DNA from: Dactylis glomerata
Lineage: Eukaryota; Streptophyta; Magnoliopsida; Poales; Poaceae
Reading direction: 5' to 3'
DNA length: 64,000 nt
Assembly (NCBI GenBank): GCA_007115705.1
Contig: QXEO01000432.1
Coordinates: forward strand, 620,001 to 684,000
Shown: positions 21,738 to 33,552 of the stretch, one piece after another
Layout of the letters: the number at the start of each line of letters is the position of its first letter
Position numbering within the stretch: the first letter of the stretch is position 1
Program-made: the position numbers and the translations under genes
The notes under the pieces: generated by a model
Told to the model about the DNA's origin: nothing
What the model saw: the letters and a program-made list of their open reading frames with translations, nothing else
Databases searched by the model: none

Positions 21738-22645
21738 AACTCCTGCTCATCCTCGAGTAGGTAAGTGATAACAAAAGAATAGTTTTTGAGGTGACATGCA
21801 CCATCACAATCTTGATCAACTTTGTAAAGCATTGAGTGCTGGGATCAAATAACTTAAAACATGGGCATAAAAGATATAATCTTGACAATAAAACTTAGCA
21901 ACCATGTTATAACATGAAAAGGAACACAAATGAAAGATCATGAATAATGAAACAATGAAAGTCAAATGTATGTTCAAAACATATGGAAAACCATATCAAG
22001 TGGTTTTCAGCTTGTCCTTCATGGAATAGCAAAACATAAATGCGTAGGACACCTTCAAGTTTAAGAGGGCGACTAGATACAAATAATTTAAGAACAAGCA
22101 AAACCATAATCATGAATCAATCAATGATAAACTTTGGGACTATGCACATTAAACTCAGAATGGCAACTATGCTCTCTTAGACGGTGCATAAAGGTAGAAG
22201 GTGGAGACTCAACATAAAAGTAAAAGAAAGGCCCTTCGCAGAGGGAAGCAGAGATTGCAAGTTTTATAAACCTTCAAAAATTATGGTACTTACTAGCTTT
22301 GAGCTCTCATTGCCCCCATCATAGGCATCTTGAATGGTTAAAGTTAATGCGAGTACAATTACGAAGCATATGCTTGACAAATCATAAGTTGAAAACCTCG
22401 TGTCCTGTGAAGTACGAATACCCAAACCTCATGCTACTCGACTTAGGTCCCAAGCAAACTCTTGTCATTGTAAGTATACACGTATCATCGAGAACCGCCA
22501 ACAGGGTACCTCCTGCCCGATGACATGGAACAAGCCCACATCAAAATGACAAGACAAATAGAAAATGAACACCTCGGCATCTCTTTTTATTTACCATTGG
22601 TATAGCTTTTTATTGTGAGATGCATCGTCGAATGTCCACTATGGG
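21738..22645 (-). other. Non-coding 3' interior of F1
   Basis: No gene. The segment 21906-22250 is the reverse complement of 52380-52720 in F2, so it is a conserved non-coding part shared by the two families. It ends at the ATGGG target site (22641-22645) of element T. Confidence 0.7.
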
Positions 22646-22979
22646 TGACGAGGGTTAAGTCGACAAATGTCCTAGATGAAGGACTTAGGATCGGGGAGAT
22701 AGGGCGTCGGATGAACTCGAAGGTAAAATCAGTCAAACAAGGTGTGTATCGAAAGTAAACATGGGTGTAAACCTGGCTTGCTTTCAATCTGTCCCTCACC
22801 GTCCTCTCCTGGCCCGTATATATAGGTGGCCAGGTCTCAAGGATCAGGAGGGATCCGATACAGATTACAATATCAACATATGACATGAACTCGTATTTCG
22901 ACTAGCGTTACAACTGGGCCTAGCTTAACGGGCCTCAGGGGTACTCAACTGTCGGGCTCTATTATCTATACCCTTGTCA
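22646..22979 (-). repeat. 3' LTR of T (334 bp)
   Basis: TGACGAGGGTTAAGTCGAC to ACCCTTGTCA on the plus strand. A hand comparison with 40125-40458 finds about ten substitutions and no indels, roughly 3 percent. It contains a palindromic CTATATATAG-type TATA motif in the partner copy (TATATATAGG here). Confidence 0.9.
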
Positions 22980-24159
22980 GTAGCCCCCGAGATTCTACCA
23001 GAATTGCAGATTCAGATTGAATCTCAGATCTTCAAATCTTCGACTTGATCAATACTTGACTTCTTCATATCTTCAAATCTTCGACTTGGTCTTTCAACTT
23101 ATCTTTTTTATTATAATGTCTCGCAAGGGGTTTTGATGAACAAGCCTGACAACTCTGACGGATCAAGAGGCCAGTTAACTGCTGGAACAGATACTTGTCA
23201 CCTACTTCAAATTCAATCCCCTTGGATTTGAATTCGGGAAACCGGTCAAACCCATTCTTTTGCCGCATTTAGGACTTACAAAGAATGAGTCCCAGTGGTT
23301 CTCAGGATACCCAGTGCGTCCACCAGGATTTTCTTCGCGTCGTAGACATGGATAAGTACTAGCAGAGCGCATCCATGTGCGTATACCGGGCCACACAGGA
23401 CGGATCCTGGGGTCTTACCTTTGTGATATATTTCAACCACGGCATTCAAGTTTTGTCGCGATGACGCAACTCAAGAATCATATGTCGCAGCCTTGTTTGA
23501 CTATTTCAATTCTAAAAATATTCGGGTTATTCAACCTTGATTGATATAAACTCCCTCTCGATGGTAGTAATGATGCTTTTGAAATCTTCTTTTGCCTTCT
23601 GTACTCCATTATTCATGAAAAAAACATCATCGGGTGCGCGCCCAGCGCTCCCGATGGGAGTAGCCCCCGAGGCTATAGTCGAAAAACTTATTTCGAGTAT
23701 AGACTCAAGTACATTGTGCCTACTTTTACTCATCAGATCGTAGCTTTATTTTATAATATCATCGGGTGTGCGCTCAGTGCTCCCGATGCTAGTAGCCCCC
23801 GAGGCTATAGTCGAATACTTTCGGGTATAGACTCAAAGAATGAGTTTTTCTTCCTTGATTCATCTGTATCTTTCATGTCAGTTTTTCGTGGACTTCCTTG
23901 GTCATCATCAATACGTAGATCTGTCATACCATCCTTTTGCTGAATTTTCCCCTATTAGTGTCCACCTCTTATCATGTTATGATTTCCCTGATACTCGAAT
24001 TCTTGTGACGTCATTATCAGAGTCATTCTTTAAATGACTTGACTGGGCGCTGACCGTTGCATGGGCAGCGTGGTAATTTTGCATTTTTCCTGTCCGTTAG
24101 TGGGCTGGCGTTTTCGCTCCTTACGCCACGTCTCAGCCCACGTTCCTTCATCAGGAAGC
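22980..24159. other. T interior between 3' LTR and antisense gene promoter
   Basis: Non-coding. Its first 12 bases (GTAGCCCCCGAG) are the reversed polypurine tract of T, and two further copies occur at 23660-23671 and 23792-23803. It includes the two-unit repeat described separately at 23626-23840. Confidence 0.6.
23626..23840. repeat. Two-unit repeat (period 132) with hairpins
   Basis: ATCATCGGGTG begins at 23626 and again at 23758, followed in both by a hairpin (23628-23656: arms CATCGGGTGCGC and GCGCTCCCGATG with one mismatch; 23760-23788: a wobble-rich version). Next comes the polypurine-like GTAGCCCCCGAGGCTATAG. The second unit is partial. Confidence 0.75.
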
Positions 24160-24167
24160 TATATAAG
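24160..24167 (+). promoter_or_regulatory. TATA box of the antisense gene in T
   Basis: TATATAAG within GCTATATAAGGGGG lies about 115 bases upstream of the ATG at 24280. The upstream 150 bases are GC-rich with CCACGTCTC-type blocks. This is the usual spacing for a plant core promoter, and it points opposite to the element's own transcription. Confidence 0.6.
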
Positions 24168-24279
24168 GGGGAGAGTGGGGATTTACTGTTTACCAGTTCC
24201 TAGCTTCTACCGCCGCCACCATTGCTGCAAACCTTGCGTGCTTCTGAGCTCCTGCACAGCCCCCGCGCGTGGCTCGTAG

Positions 24280-25062
24280 ATGGGCTTCAAGACCCGTGCG
24301 CAAAAGAACAAGATGGGGAAAACCAACACCACCAATGCATTGACCAACTAGGTGCCTACTAAGTTCAAGCAGATGGATCTCACCAAGGCCCTGGCTGATG
24401 GTCTCATCGCCGACGGCGATCAGGTCATCTTCCCTTGCATGGAGCGCATCCCCAAGCCCCCAGCGGCTTCTGGGTGATATTTCTTGCTTTTCTTTTACAC
24501 GGTCTCTCTTTTCCTGCCCACGAGTTCCTTCGTGGGCTTCTCTTTGTGTACGGTGTGCAGCTTCACCAGCTCACACCAAACTCAATTCTGCATATTGCAT
24601 GTTTCATCACTCTTTGCGAGTCGTTCTTGGGGATCGAACCCCATTTTCTTCTCTAGAAGTATCTCTTTCGCCTCCGTCCCAGTGTTTCTTTATCAAGCCT
24701 GAACTGGGCGGGGCTGTTGTTTCTGTCTGCGCGGAGTCCTAGTACTTGGAATTTTCCATGGCTGCCTCAGTACAAGGCTGGAGGAAGAAGTGGTTTTACA
24801 TAAAAGACCAAAAAGTCTCTTCCTCTGACCAGTACGGCATTGCCCCTTTTGATGCCGCTAAAAATCTGAAGAAATTGGCCTCGTGGGATTCGCCTCCCAC
24901 TGAAGCTGAAATGGAGGACATCAAGCCATTGCTAGCTCGCATCCAGGCTTTGAAGAGTGATGACGGTGGTGCGCTGTCAGGGACTCAACTTATGGCGTTT
25001 TTTCTGCAACGTCGAGTTCAGCCTCTTCAGCATCGTATTTCTAAGCTTTGGTCATTCTCTGG
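24280..25062 (+). pseudogene. Antisense gene 1 of T, first exon part (Transposase_28-like domain)
   Basis: The ATG at 24280 opens MGFKTRAQKNKMGKTN. After stops and frame changes (TAG at 24349, a shift near 24470, TAG near 24655, a shift near 24690, TAG at 24740-24742) the recognisable domain appears. Its blocks are VIFLAFLLHGLSFPAHEFLR, LLFVYGVQLHQLTPNSILHI and CESFLGIEPHFLL, then MAASVQGWRKKWFYIKDQ and MAFFLQRRVQPLQHRISKLW. This is the putative gypsy-type transposon domain found in grass retroelements; its function is unknown. Element L interrupts the exon at the codons for WSFS; it resumes at 33553. Confidence 0.75.
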
Positions 25063-28000
25063 TGTGATGCCCCAAAAACGGCACCTTGCGAATTATAGCA
25101 ATCATGCCACAATTTGCACGATGTCGCTTTGGAAATGCCCACCAAGCGAAATGTGCACGTCGCAACATACACATTAGGCGGGTGGAATCAAGGTAGCAAC
25201 AGTTACACAAGTTCACGATGGAACCCACAAAAGAATATATAAAACCACAAAGACTCCATGAGTCAAGAATCCAAATATACATACAAAGATCCAAATCATG
25301 CATAAAGCAAAATAGTATCCGAGTACGGACAAGAATACAAATGGGCCTAAGAGGCCTGAAGATAAACGATGGCGTCCATAACCCTGCCCAGGCCAAGACG
25401 GAAGGGTAACCTTGCTAACGTCGTCGCCTCCATGTACCTGTCTTCAAACCTGCTCCGGTGAGAAATCCAAGACGAGCAGCAATAAGTACGAAGTACTTAG
25501 CAAGACTTCAAGACGTATAAAGCGTAGTCAACAAGCCGCCTTTGTACGTGAGGTACGCAGACAAGCTCGAGAGACTCAAAAGGACGTCAGCTGTATGGTG
25601 GGGTTAAGCGGCAGCGAGCAAGCACTAAAGAACCTATAGAGACACTCTACAACTTCCGTCTAATCAGAATAAGATAAGAGAGCGCATAAAGTAAAGAACT
25701 AGAATACTACAGCAAACATAACCCAGCTGATGAATCACCTCATCGCACCACACGAAGAAGCAACATCAAAGCCACTCACACGGTAGGCAATTTTATAACA
25801 ATTTAATATTGTAGTAGAACTATTTACTACGCCACTTTTTACCAACAATTAGGTGTAAGTTGTTCTATGGTCGAGTAGAACGGCTCCAAGTCGTCCATAA
25901 CCGCGGACACGGCTTTTCGAAAAGATTTACCCTGCAGGGGTGCACCAATGTACCCATACACGCTCGATCAATCCAACCTAGACAAGGGCAGGATATCACA
26001 ACGAGACCGTTGCTAGTTCTACGAGAGAGTTTAGGGGGGCCACCCAGCTAAGCTACCCGTAACGAAGTCGGCCGAGCTTCGGAGATGGACTCAGAAGTTT
26101 GCGCCAACGGCTAAGTCTGTCAGAGAGCTCATCGGAGAGACTCTTCCAGCTTCGCGTAAATGTCCCGCTAGCAAATAAACCCGTCAACCATTGGAGGCGA
26201 CGCAACCACACCCATCAGAGGGGGGCTTAGAGACTCCGCCACCATCAAAGGTGACTCCACCCAAATCCAGATCCAAATGAAAAAATACGGTGTTGTGGCC
26301 CCCGATAAACTAACTCGAGAAAAAGTAGTAAGTGAAGGGAGATCCCACGGCATCTCCACAAGTGGTTAGTGCGCTCAGCTTAGAACAGTTCATGCGAACT
26401 TGGGGTCCTAGGGGACACAAGTGAGCCATCGTAAAACGGGCAAAAAGACTCACCGATGCCTCTGCTTAATCAAGTGTAGTTGTAACATAATTAAATCATG
26501 TTTATCTCCAACATCTAATATCCAACTTATCTCTAATTCATATCCATATCATATATCAAGTAGAGCATGTGATAAACTTCCCAACAACCCGATAAGATAA
26601 AACAACTGGAAACAACCTAAGCATGCCTACGACTCGCAAGGCCAACTCAAAAAACAAGCAAATGATAATAGGTGGGAGGTGGCAGATATATAGTTTTGCT
26701 TTGGGGAAAACAGGTGAATAGGATACGTGACTCGAACAAAGCATCGGAACACAAGGCTAGCATAAAGCATAAAGTAGAAAACAAATAGGTAATAAGTACC
26801 CCTATAGGTTGATAAGGGGCGGGAGAGCTTGCCTGGCAAGATTATCGAGAAACACCCGAAGAACTTGTCGTTGCTCACAACACCACGAAGTGTCCTATCC
26901 GTGAAGAAGCAAAACACTACAACAAACAACGGATGCACACTTACTACTACGACAAAAGAATCGGCATGATCATGTAAATCATGTATGCATGACATGGCAA
27001 ATATGATGCAATGCAACTTATTCAAATTAAGCGGAATAGGATTCCGACACACATATAGATGGTTCAAGTTGATTTACTACACGACAATTTAAATATTTAT
27101 TAGCATGGCAAGAACAAGGCATGGGTGAGCTACACAAATTAAATGAAGCGGGAAAATATTATAAGCATCTCCCAAATACTTCATATGTTACTTATTAGGT
27201 GTAATGCAACATATCACATCACGACATGATGCGAGATGCAAACAGAAGTATGGATGTCTTATTCAGATTCTATGCATTTTTCTGATAAACTTTCATATAA
27301 AATACATTTTATTCCGAGTTATGGATCAAAAGATATTAATTTTGCAGGATTGGAACAAATTCTGCCATTTTTCAGAAAACAGAAATAGCACCAGGAACTT
27401 TTCTCACCGAAGGGAAGCTAGCCCGAGTTACTGACCGGCGGGGCCAGTAGTTGACTGGATGCTGATGAAGCAGGGTTGGCTTAGGTGGCGGCTGTAGAGA
27501 CTAACGGGCGGGACCCGGCTGTCAGCATGGACTTGAAGATTAAAAAGGATGACCTTTTTCGGCCAACACAGGATTCGAACTCGGGCCTGAAGGATTGTGT
27601 GGCAAAGGATTAGACCACTGAGCTGCTCAATCTGATCTAAAATAATAGCACGCGAGTTTGATAATGTACAGAGAAGGCTTAAATCTGACGAAACTGAACG
27701 AAAACGCTGTTGTCGACCTTGGTTCAGAAAGACAGGGGCGCGGCTGGATTGGGGCTGCAAGCAGCGTCAAGGAGGAGGGTGTCTAGGGAGGTGTCGGGGA
27801 TGAGGTCCTGGGCACTGGAGGCATGCTCCGTTGGTGATCTGAATACTAAGGTTCAGAATTTGGAGCAGAAAAAGCTGCAGCCTTGAACACGACGAGGACT
27901 TCGGTGTGCTGCGGAAGCGGCTGTTCAGTGCCATGGAAGAAGACAGAGATGATCGGACGTCGATCTTGGCGTCCGGAGAGCCTGGGCGTAAGGCGGACGT

Positions 28001-29079
28001 CGCGCGGGGAGAAAGCAGAGCACCACGTCGGAGCGGCGGCCAGTGTGCTTGGCGTCGGATGAAGCAGAGCGTGGCCCCTTGAGGACGAACGGAAAGGCGT
28101 CCGGGGTCAGCTTGCTGGCGTCGGGACGAGCAGGCATCAATCTCAAGTTTGCAGGGACGTGGCAGCACGTCCGCAAAGTTCATGAAGAAGCAGCACACGC
28201 GGGGCTGGCAGCGCGGGAGCAGTTGGTGAGGTCGAGCTCCCGCTCGGGACGCGGCCACGCGCAACAGATGAGGTCGAGGACGAGCTTGGAAAGGCAGCGT
28301 CCATGGAGGCGGAGGAGGTTTCGGACACGACCGGGACGATCTTGTGGAGCGGCCAGCGCGGTGACGAAGACAAAGGAGTTGGAGCTGCGGCTGCGCTTGG
28401 CGGAGACGCTTCCGACAGAAGCTTGACGAGGACGCTTGGGACGGACGCAGAGATCACCGGGGAGGAGCGAAGCTAGTGCTTGAGGATGAGGTTGCGGTCG
28501 GAGGCAGGCAAGCATGGCCGAGGCGGTCGTCTCATGGCTGGACGTTTATGTGCCTGTTCGCATACTTGCTGGCGACACAAGCAGTTGCGCTTAGCAAAGG
28601 AAGAAAGAGTGGCGGCGGGGAAGAGGGAGTAGGCGCAGCTAGGGTTGCGGAGGGAGGCGCTGTGGATTTTATAGGAGAAGGAGAACATCCTCGGACGTCC
28701 CATCGAGGCCCTACAGACGTGGCTCCGTTCGATGTGCGTCCGTACAAGGAAGAAGAGGATAAGAGATAGGGGTGGGCTAGGTGGGCTGTAGGAGCTCGGT
28801 TGGGCCTCTTTGCTCCTTTTCCCTTTTTTCTGTTCTGAAATTGCTTCTTTTCTTCTTTTTCTTGCAGCATTCTTTTTAGAGAAGAATAAGAGAAAAGTGT
28901 GGAAGATGTTTCAAATCTGGTTTTAAAACAATTTTCAAAACTTGATTTTTATTCACAACAAATTTTATAAGAAAAAAAAATTATTTTGCACAAAAACATG
29001 CAAGGTGAATATGCATGATGATGCACAAAAGGAAAAGAACAAACAAATCTAATAAAGGGGGATTTTTCTGGGCCATTAC
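25063..29079 (-). repeat. 3' LTR of L (4017 bp)
   Basis: TGTGATGCCCCAAAAACGGC to GGGCCATTACA on the plus strand. It differs from the other LTR at scattered single bases. Open frames in it, such as 27767-28264 minus, are repeated in the other LTR with frame changes and have low-complexity Ser/Arg/Pro composition, so I do not call genes. Confidence 0.85.
27571..27630 (-). other. tRNA-like Pol III box A/box B pair in L 3' LTR
   Basis: On the minus strand GAGCAGCTCAGTGGTCT (27612-27628) resembles box A, and about 30 bases later GAGTTCGAATCC (27571-27582) is a near-consensus box B. The T-stem pairs poorly, so this is not a working tRNA. It could be a tRNA-derived promoter or SINE remnant fixed in the LTR. 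Confidence 0.4.
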
Positions 29080-29533
29080 AATCAACACCACCAACAAGGG
29101 ATCTCGCCCCGAGATCCACGCTCATGTAGGGGGAAAAGAGTTGGTTAAGCTATCGAAACTTCTTTCATCGTGTTGATCTTGTCGACACCACCAACAAGAG
29201 GTTCCTTCTCGACACCACCAACAATGGATTGTTGCTCACGTTGACGATGATGAACTTTCGACGAACGGACCTATTAGGATAAAGGCAAGAGATTGTCCAC
29301 CCACGTAGGAACCTAGACTTGAAGATGGAGGTAAGAGAGAGGACTCAAAACTCGCAAAGGTAAGAGGAGAGAAGCATAGAGGTAAGGAGTAAAATGCAGA
29401 CCTACTCAGAACTATCCAACACATTTTTAGCAAAATAGTTTTGACACTAGACACAACAACGACCATTGGCAAGGTTAACCTGCAGGCAGAGCGGACCCGC
29501 GGGTGTCGACAAAACCTGGGCTCTGATACCACT
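29080..29533 (-). other. Interior of L (454 bp)
   Basis: No coding region. It has a repeated ACACCACCAAC motif (three copies at about 29084-29226) and ends in the primer-binding site. An ORF at 29236-29643 runs into the LTR and has no recognisable content. Confidence 0.75.
29515..29531 (-). other. Primer-binding site of L (Met tRNA)
   Basis: Reversed: TGGTATCAGAGCCCAGG, two bases inside the LTR start at 29534. Confidence 0.85.
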
Positions 29534-32500
29534 TGTGACGCCCCAAAAACGGCACCTTGCGAATTATAGCAATCACGCCACAATTCGCACGATGTCGCTT
29601 TGGAAACGCCCACCAAGCGAAATGTGCACGTCGCAACATACACATTAGGCGGGTGGAATCAAGGTAGCAACAGTTACACAAGTTCACGATGGAACCCACA
29701 AAAGAATATATAAAACCACAAAGACTCCACGAGTCAAGAATCCAAATATACATACAAAGATCCAAATCATACATAAAGCAAAATAGTATCCGAGTACGGA
29801 CAAGAATACAAATGGGCCTAAGAGGCCTGAAGATAAACGATGGCGTCCATAACCCTGCCCAGGCCAAGCCGGAAGGGTAACCTTGCTAACGTCGTCGCTT
29901 CCATGTACCTATCTTCAAACCTGCTCCGGCGAGAAATCCAAGACGAGCAGAAATAAGTACGAAGTACTTAGCAAGACTTCAAGACGTATAAAGCGTAGTC
30001 AACAAGCCGCCTTTGTATGTGAGGTACGCAGACAAGCTCGAGAGACTCAAAAGGACGTCAGCTGTATGGTGGGGTTAAGCGGCAGCGAGCAAGCACTAAA
30101 GAACCTATAGAGACACTCTACAACTTCCGTCTAATCAGAATAAGATAAGAGAGCGCATAAAGTAAAGAACTAGAATACTACAGCAAACATAACCCAGCTG
30201 ATGAATCACCTCATCGCACCACACGAAGAAGCAACATCAAAGCCACTCACACGGTAGGCAATTTTATAACAATTTAATATTGTAGTAGAACTATTTACTA
30301 CGCCACTTTTTACCAACAATTAGGTGTAAGTTGTTCTATGGTCGAGTAGAACGGCTCCAAGTCGTCCATAACCGTGGACACGGCTTTCCGAAAAGATTTA
30401 CCCTGCAGGGGTGCACCAATGTACCCATACACGCTCGATCAATCCAACCTAGACAAGGGCAGGATATCACGACGAGACCGTTGCTAGTTCTACGAGAGAG
30501 TTTAGGGGGGCCACCCAGCTAAGCTACCCGTAACGAAGTCGGCCGAGCTTCGGAGACGGACTCAGAAGTTTGCGCCGACGGCTAAGTCTGTCAGAGAGCT
30601 CATCAGAGAGACTCTTCCAGCTTCGCGTAAACGTCCCGCTAGCAAATAAACCCGTCAACCATCGGAGGCGACACAACCACACCCATCAGAGGGGGGCTTA
30701 GAGACTCCGCCACCATCAAAGGTGACTCCACCCAAATCCAGATCCAAATGAAAAAATACGGTGTTGTGGCCCCCGATAAACTAACTCGAGAAAAAGTAGT
30801 AAGTCAAGGGAGATCCCACGGCATCTCCATGAGTGGTTAGTGCGCTCAGCTTAGAACAGTTCATGCGAACTCGGGGTCCTAGGGGACACAAGTGAGCCGT
30901 CGTAAAACGGGCAAAAAGACTCACCGATGCCTCTGCTTAATCAAGTGTAGTTGTAACATAATTAAATCATGTTTATCTCCAACATCTAATATCCAACTTA
31001 TCTCCAATTCATATCCATATCATATATCAAGTAGAGCATGTGATAAACTTCCCAACAACCCGATAAGATAAAACAACTGGAAACAACCTAAGCATGCCTA
31101 CAACTCGCAAGGCCAACTCAAAAAACAAGCAAATGGTAATAGGTGGGAGGTGGCGGATATATAGTTTTGCTTTGGGGAAAACAGGTGAATAGGATACGTG
31201 ACTCGAACAAAGCATCGGAACACAAGGCTAGCATAAAGCATAAAGTAGAAAACAAATAGGTAATAAGTACCCCTATAGGTTGATAAGGGGCGGGAGAGCT
31301 TGCCTGGCAAGATTGTCGAGAAACACCCGAAGAACTTGTCGTTGCTCACAACACCACGAAGCGTCCTATCCGTGAAGAAGCAAAACACTACAACAAACAA
31401 CGGATGCACACTTACTACTACGACAAAAGAATCGGCATGATCATGTAAATCATGTATGCATGACATGGCAAATATGATGCAATGCAACTTATTCAAATTA
31501 AGCGGAATAGGATTCCGACACACATATAGATGGTTCAAGTTGATTTACTACACGACAATTTAAATATTTATTAGCATGGCAAGAACAAGGCATGGGTGAG
31601 CTACACAAATTAAATGAAGCGGGAAAATATTATAAGCATCTCCCAAATACTTCATATGTTACTTATTAGGTGTAATGCAACATATCACGTCACGACATGA
31701 TGCGAGATGCAAACAGAAGTATGGATGTCTTATTCAGATTCTATGCATTTTTCTGATAAACTTTCATATAAAATACATTTTATTCCGAGTTATGGATCAA
31801 AAGATATTAATTTTGCAAGATTGGAACAAATTCTGCCATTTTTCAGAAAACAGAAATAGCACCAGGAACTTTTCTCACCGAAGGGAAGCTAGCCCGAGTT
31901 ACTGACCGGCGGGGCCAGTAGTTGACTGGATGCTGACGAAGCAGGGTTGGCTTAGGTGGCGGCTGTAGAGACTAACGGGCGGGACATGGCTGTCAGCATG
32001 GACTTGAAGATTAAAAAGGATGGCCTTTTTCGGCCAACACAGGATTCGAACTCGGGCCTGAAGGATTGTGTGGCAAAGGATCAGACCACTGAGCTGCTCA
32101 ATCTGATCTGAAATAATAGCACGCGAGTTTGATAATGTACAGAGAAGGCTTAAATCTGACGAAACTAAACGAAAACGCTGTTGTCGACCTTGGTTCAGAA
32201 AGACAGGGACGCGGCCGGATTGGGGCTGCAAGCAGCGTCGACGAGGAGGGTGTCCAGGGAGGTGTCGGGGATGAGGTCCTGGGCACTGGAGGCATGCTCC
32301 ATTGGTGATCTGAATACTAAGGTTCAGAATTTCGAGCAGACAAAGCTGCAGCCTTGAACACGACGAGGACTTCGGTGTGCAGCGGAAGCGGCTGTTCAGT
32401 GCCATGGAAGAAGACGGAGATGATCGGACGTCGATCTTGGCGTCGGGAGAGCCCGGGCGTGAGGCGGACGTCGCGCGGGGAGAAAGCAGAGCACCACGTC

Positions 32501-33552
32501 GGAGCGGCGGCCAGTGTGCTTGGCGTCGGATGAAGCAGAGCGTGGCGCCTTGAGGACGAACGGAAAGGCGTCCGGGGTCAGCTTGCTGGCGTCGGGATGA
32601 GCAGGCATCGATCTCAAGTTTGCAGGGACGTGGCAGCACGTCCGCAAAGTTCATGAAGAAGCAGCACACGCGGGGCTGGCAGCGCGGGAGCAGTTGGTGA
32701 GGTCGAGCTCCCGCTCGGGACGCGGCCACGCGCAACAGATGAGGTTGAGGACGAGCTCGGAAAGGCAGCGTCCATGGAGGCGGAGGAGGTTTCGGACACG
32801 ACCGGGACGATCTTGTGGAGCGGCCAGCGTGGTGATGAAGACAAAGGGGTTGGAGCTGCGGCTGCGCTTGGCAGAGACGCTTCCGACAGAAGCTTGACGA
32901 GGACGCTTGGGACGGACGCAGAGATCGCCGGGGAGGAGCGAAGCTATTGCTTGAGGATGAGATTGCGGTCGGAGGCAGGCAAGCATGGCCGAGGTGGTCG
33001 TCTCATGGCTGGACGTTGACGTGCGTGTTCGCGTACTTGCTGGTGACACAAGCAGTTGCGCTTAGCAAAGGAAGAAAGAGTGGTGGCGGGGAAGAGGGAG
33101 TAGGCGCGGCTAGGGTTGCGGAGGGAGGCGCTGTGGATTTTTATAGGAGAAGGAGAACATCCTCGGACGTCCCATCGAGGCGCTGCAGACGTGGCTCCAT
33201 TCGATGTGTGTCCGTACAAGGAAGAAGAGGATAAGAGATAGGGGTGGGCTAGGTGGGCTGCAGGAGCTCGGTTGGGCCTCTTTGCTCCTTTTCCCTTTTT
33301 TCTGTTCTGAAATTGCTTCTTTTCTTCTTTTTCTTGCAGCATTCTTTTTAGAGAAGAATAAGAGAAAAGTGTGGAAGATGTTTCAAATCTGGTTTTAAAA
33401 CAATTTTGAAAACTTGATTTTTATTCACAACATATTTTATAAGAAAAAAAAATTATTTTGCACAAAAACATGCAAGGTGAATATGCATGATGATGCACAA
33501 AAGGAAAAGAACAAACAAATCTAATAAAGGGGGATTTTTCTGGGCCGTTACA
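29534..33552 (-). repeat. 5' LTR of L (4019 bp)
   Basis: TGTGACGCCCCAAAAACGGC to GGGCCGTTACA on the plus strand. A full match to the other LTR along its length confirms the boundaries. Confidence 0.85.
32042..32098 (-). other. tRNA-like Pol III box A/box B pair in L 5' LTR
   Basis: Second copy of the motif pair: box B reversed is GAGTTCGAATCC at 32042-32053 and the box A-like element is at about 32082-32098. Both boxes are the same in the two LTRs, apart from one base just outside box A. Confidence 0.4.

Larger units (their letters stand above)
25063..33552 (-). mobile_element. Element L: non-coding LTR retrotransposon with 4-kb LTRs (LARD-like)
   Basis: Two near-identical LTRs (25063-29079, 4017 bp; 29534-33552, 4019 bp) flank only 454 bp. 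The target site is TCTGG at 25058-25062 and TCTAG at 33553-33557 (one mismatch). A Met-tRNA primer site next to the right LTR sets the minus orientation. There is no gag or pol. Long LTRs with an empty interior fit a large retrotransposon derivative that uses other elements' proteins, although here the bulk is LTR rather than interior. Confidence 0.85.

Noticed and set aside
27571..27641. A genuine tRNA gene
   Set aside because: Boxes A and B are present, but the T-stem and acceptor stem do not pair and no clear anticodon arm is seen. Kept only as a tRNA-like motif.
27767..28457. Several 80-165 codon frames on both strands in the L LTRs
   Set aside because: GC-rich, low-complexity Arg/Ser/Pro translations overlap in three frames and change frame between the two LTR copies. 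This is composition, not coding.
29236..29643. Coding ORF in the interior of L
   Set aside because: It runs across the primer site into the LTR and has no gag or pol motif.
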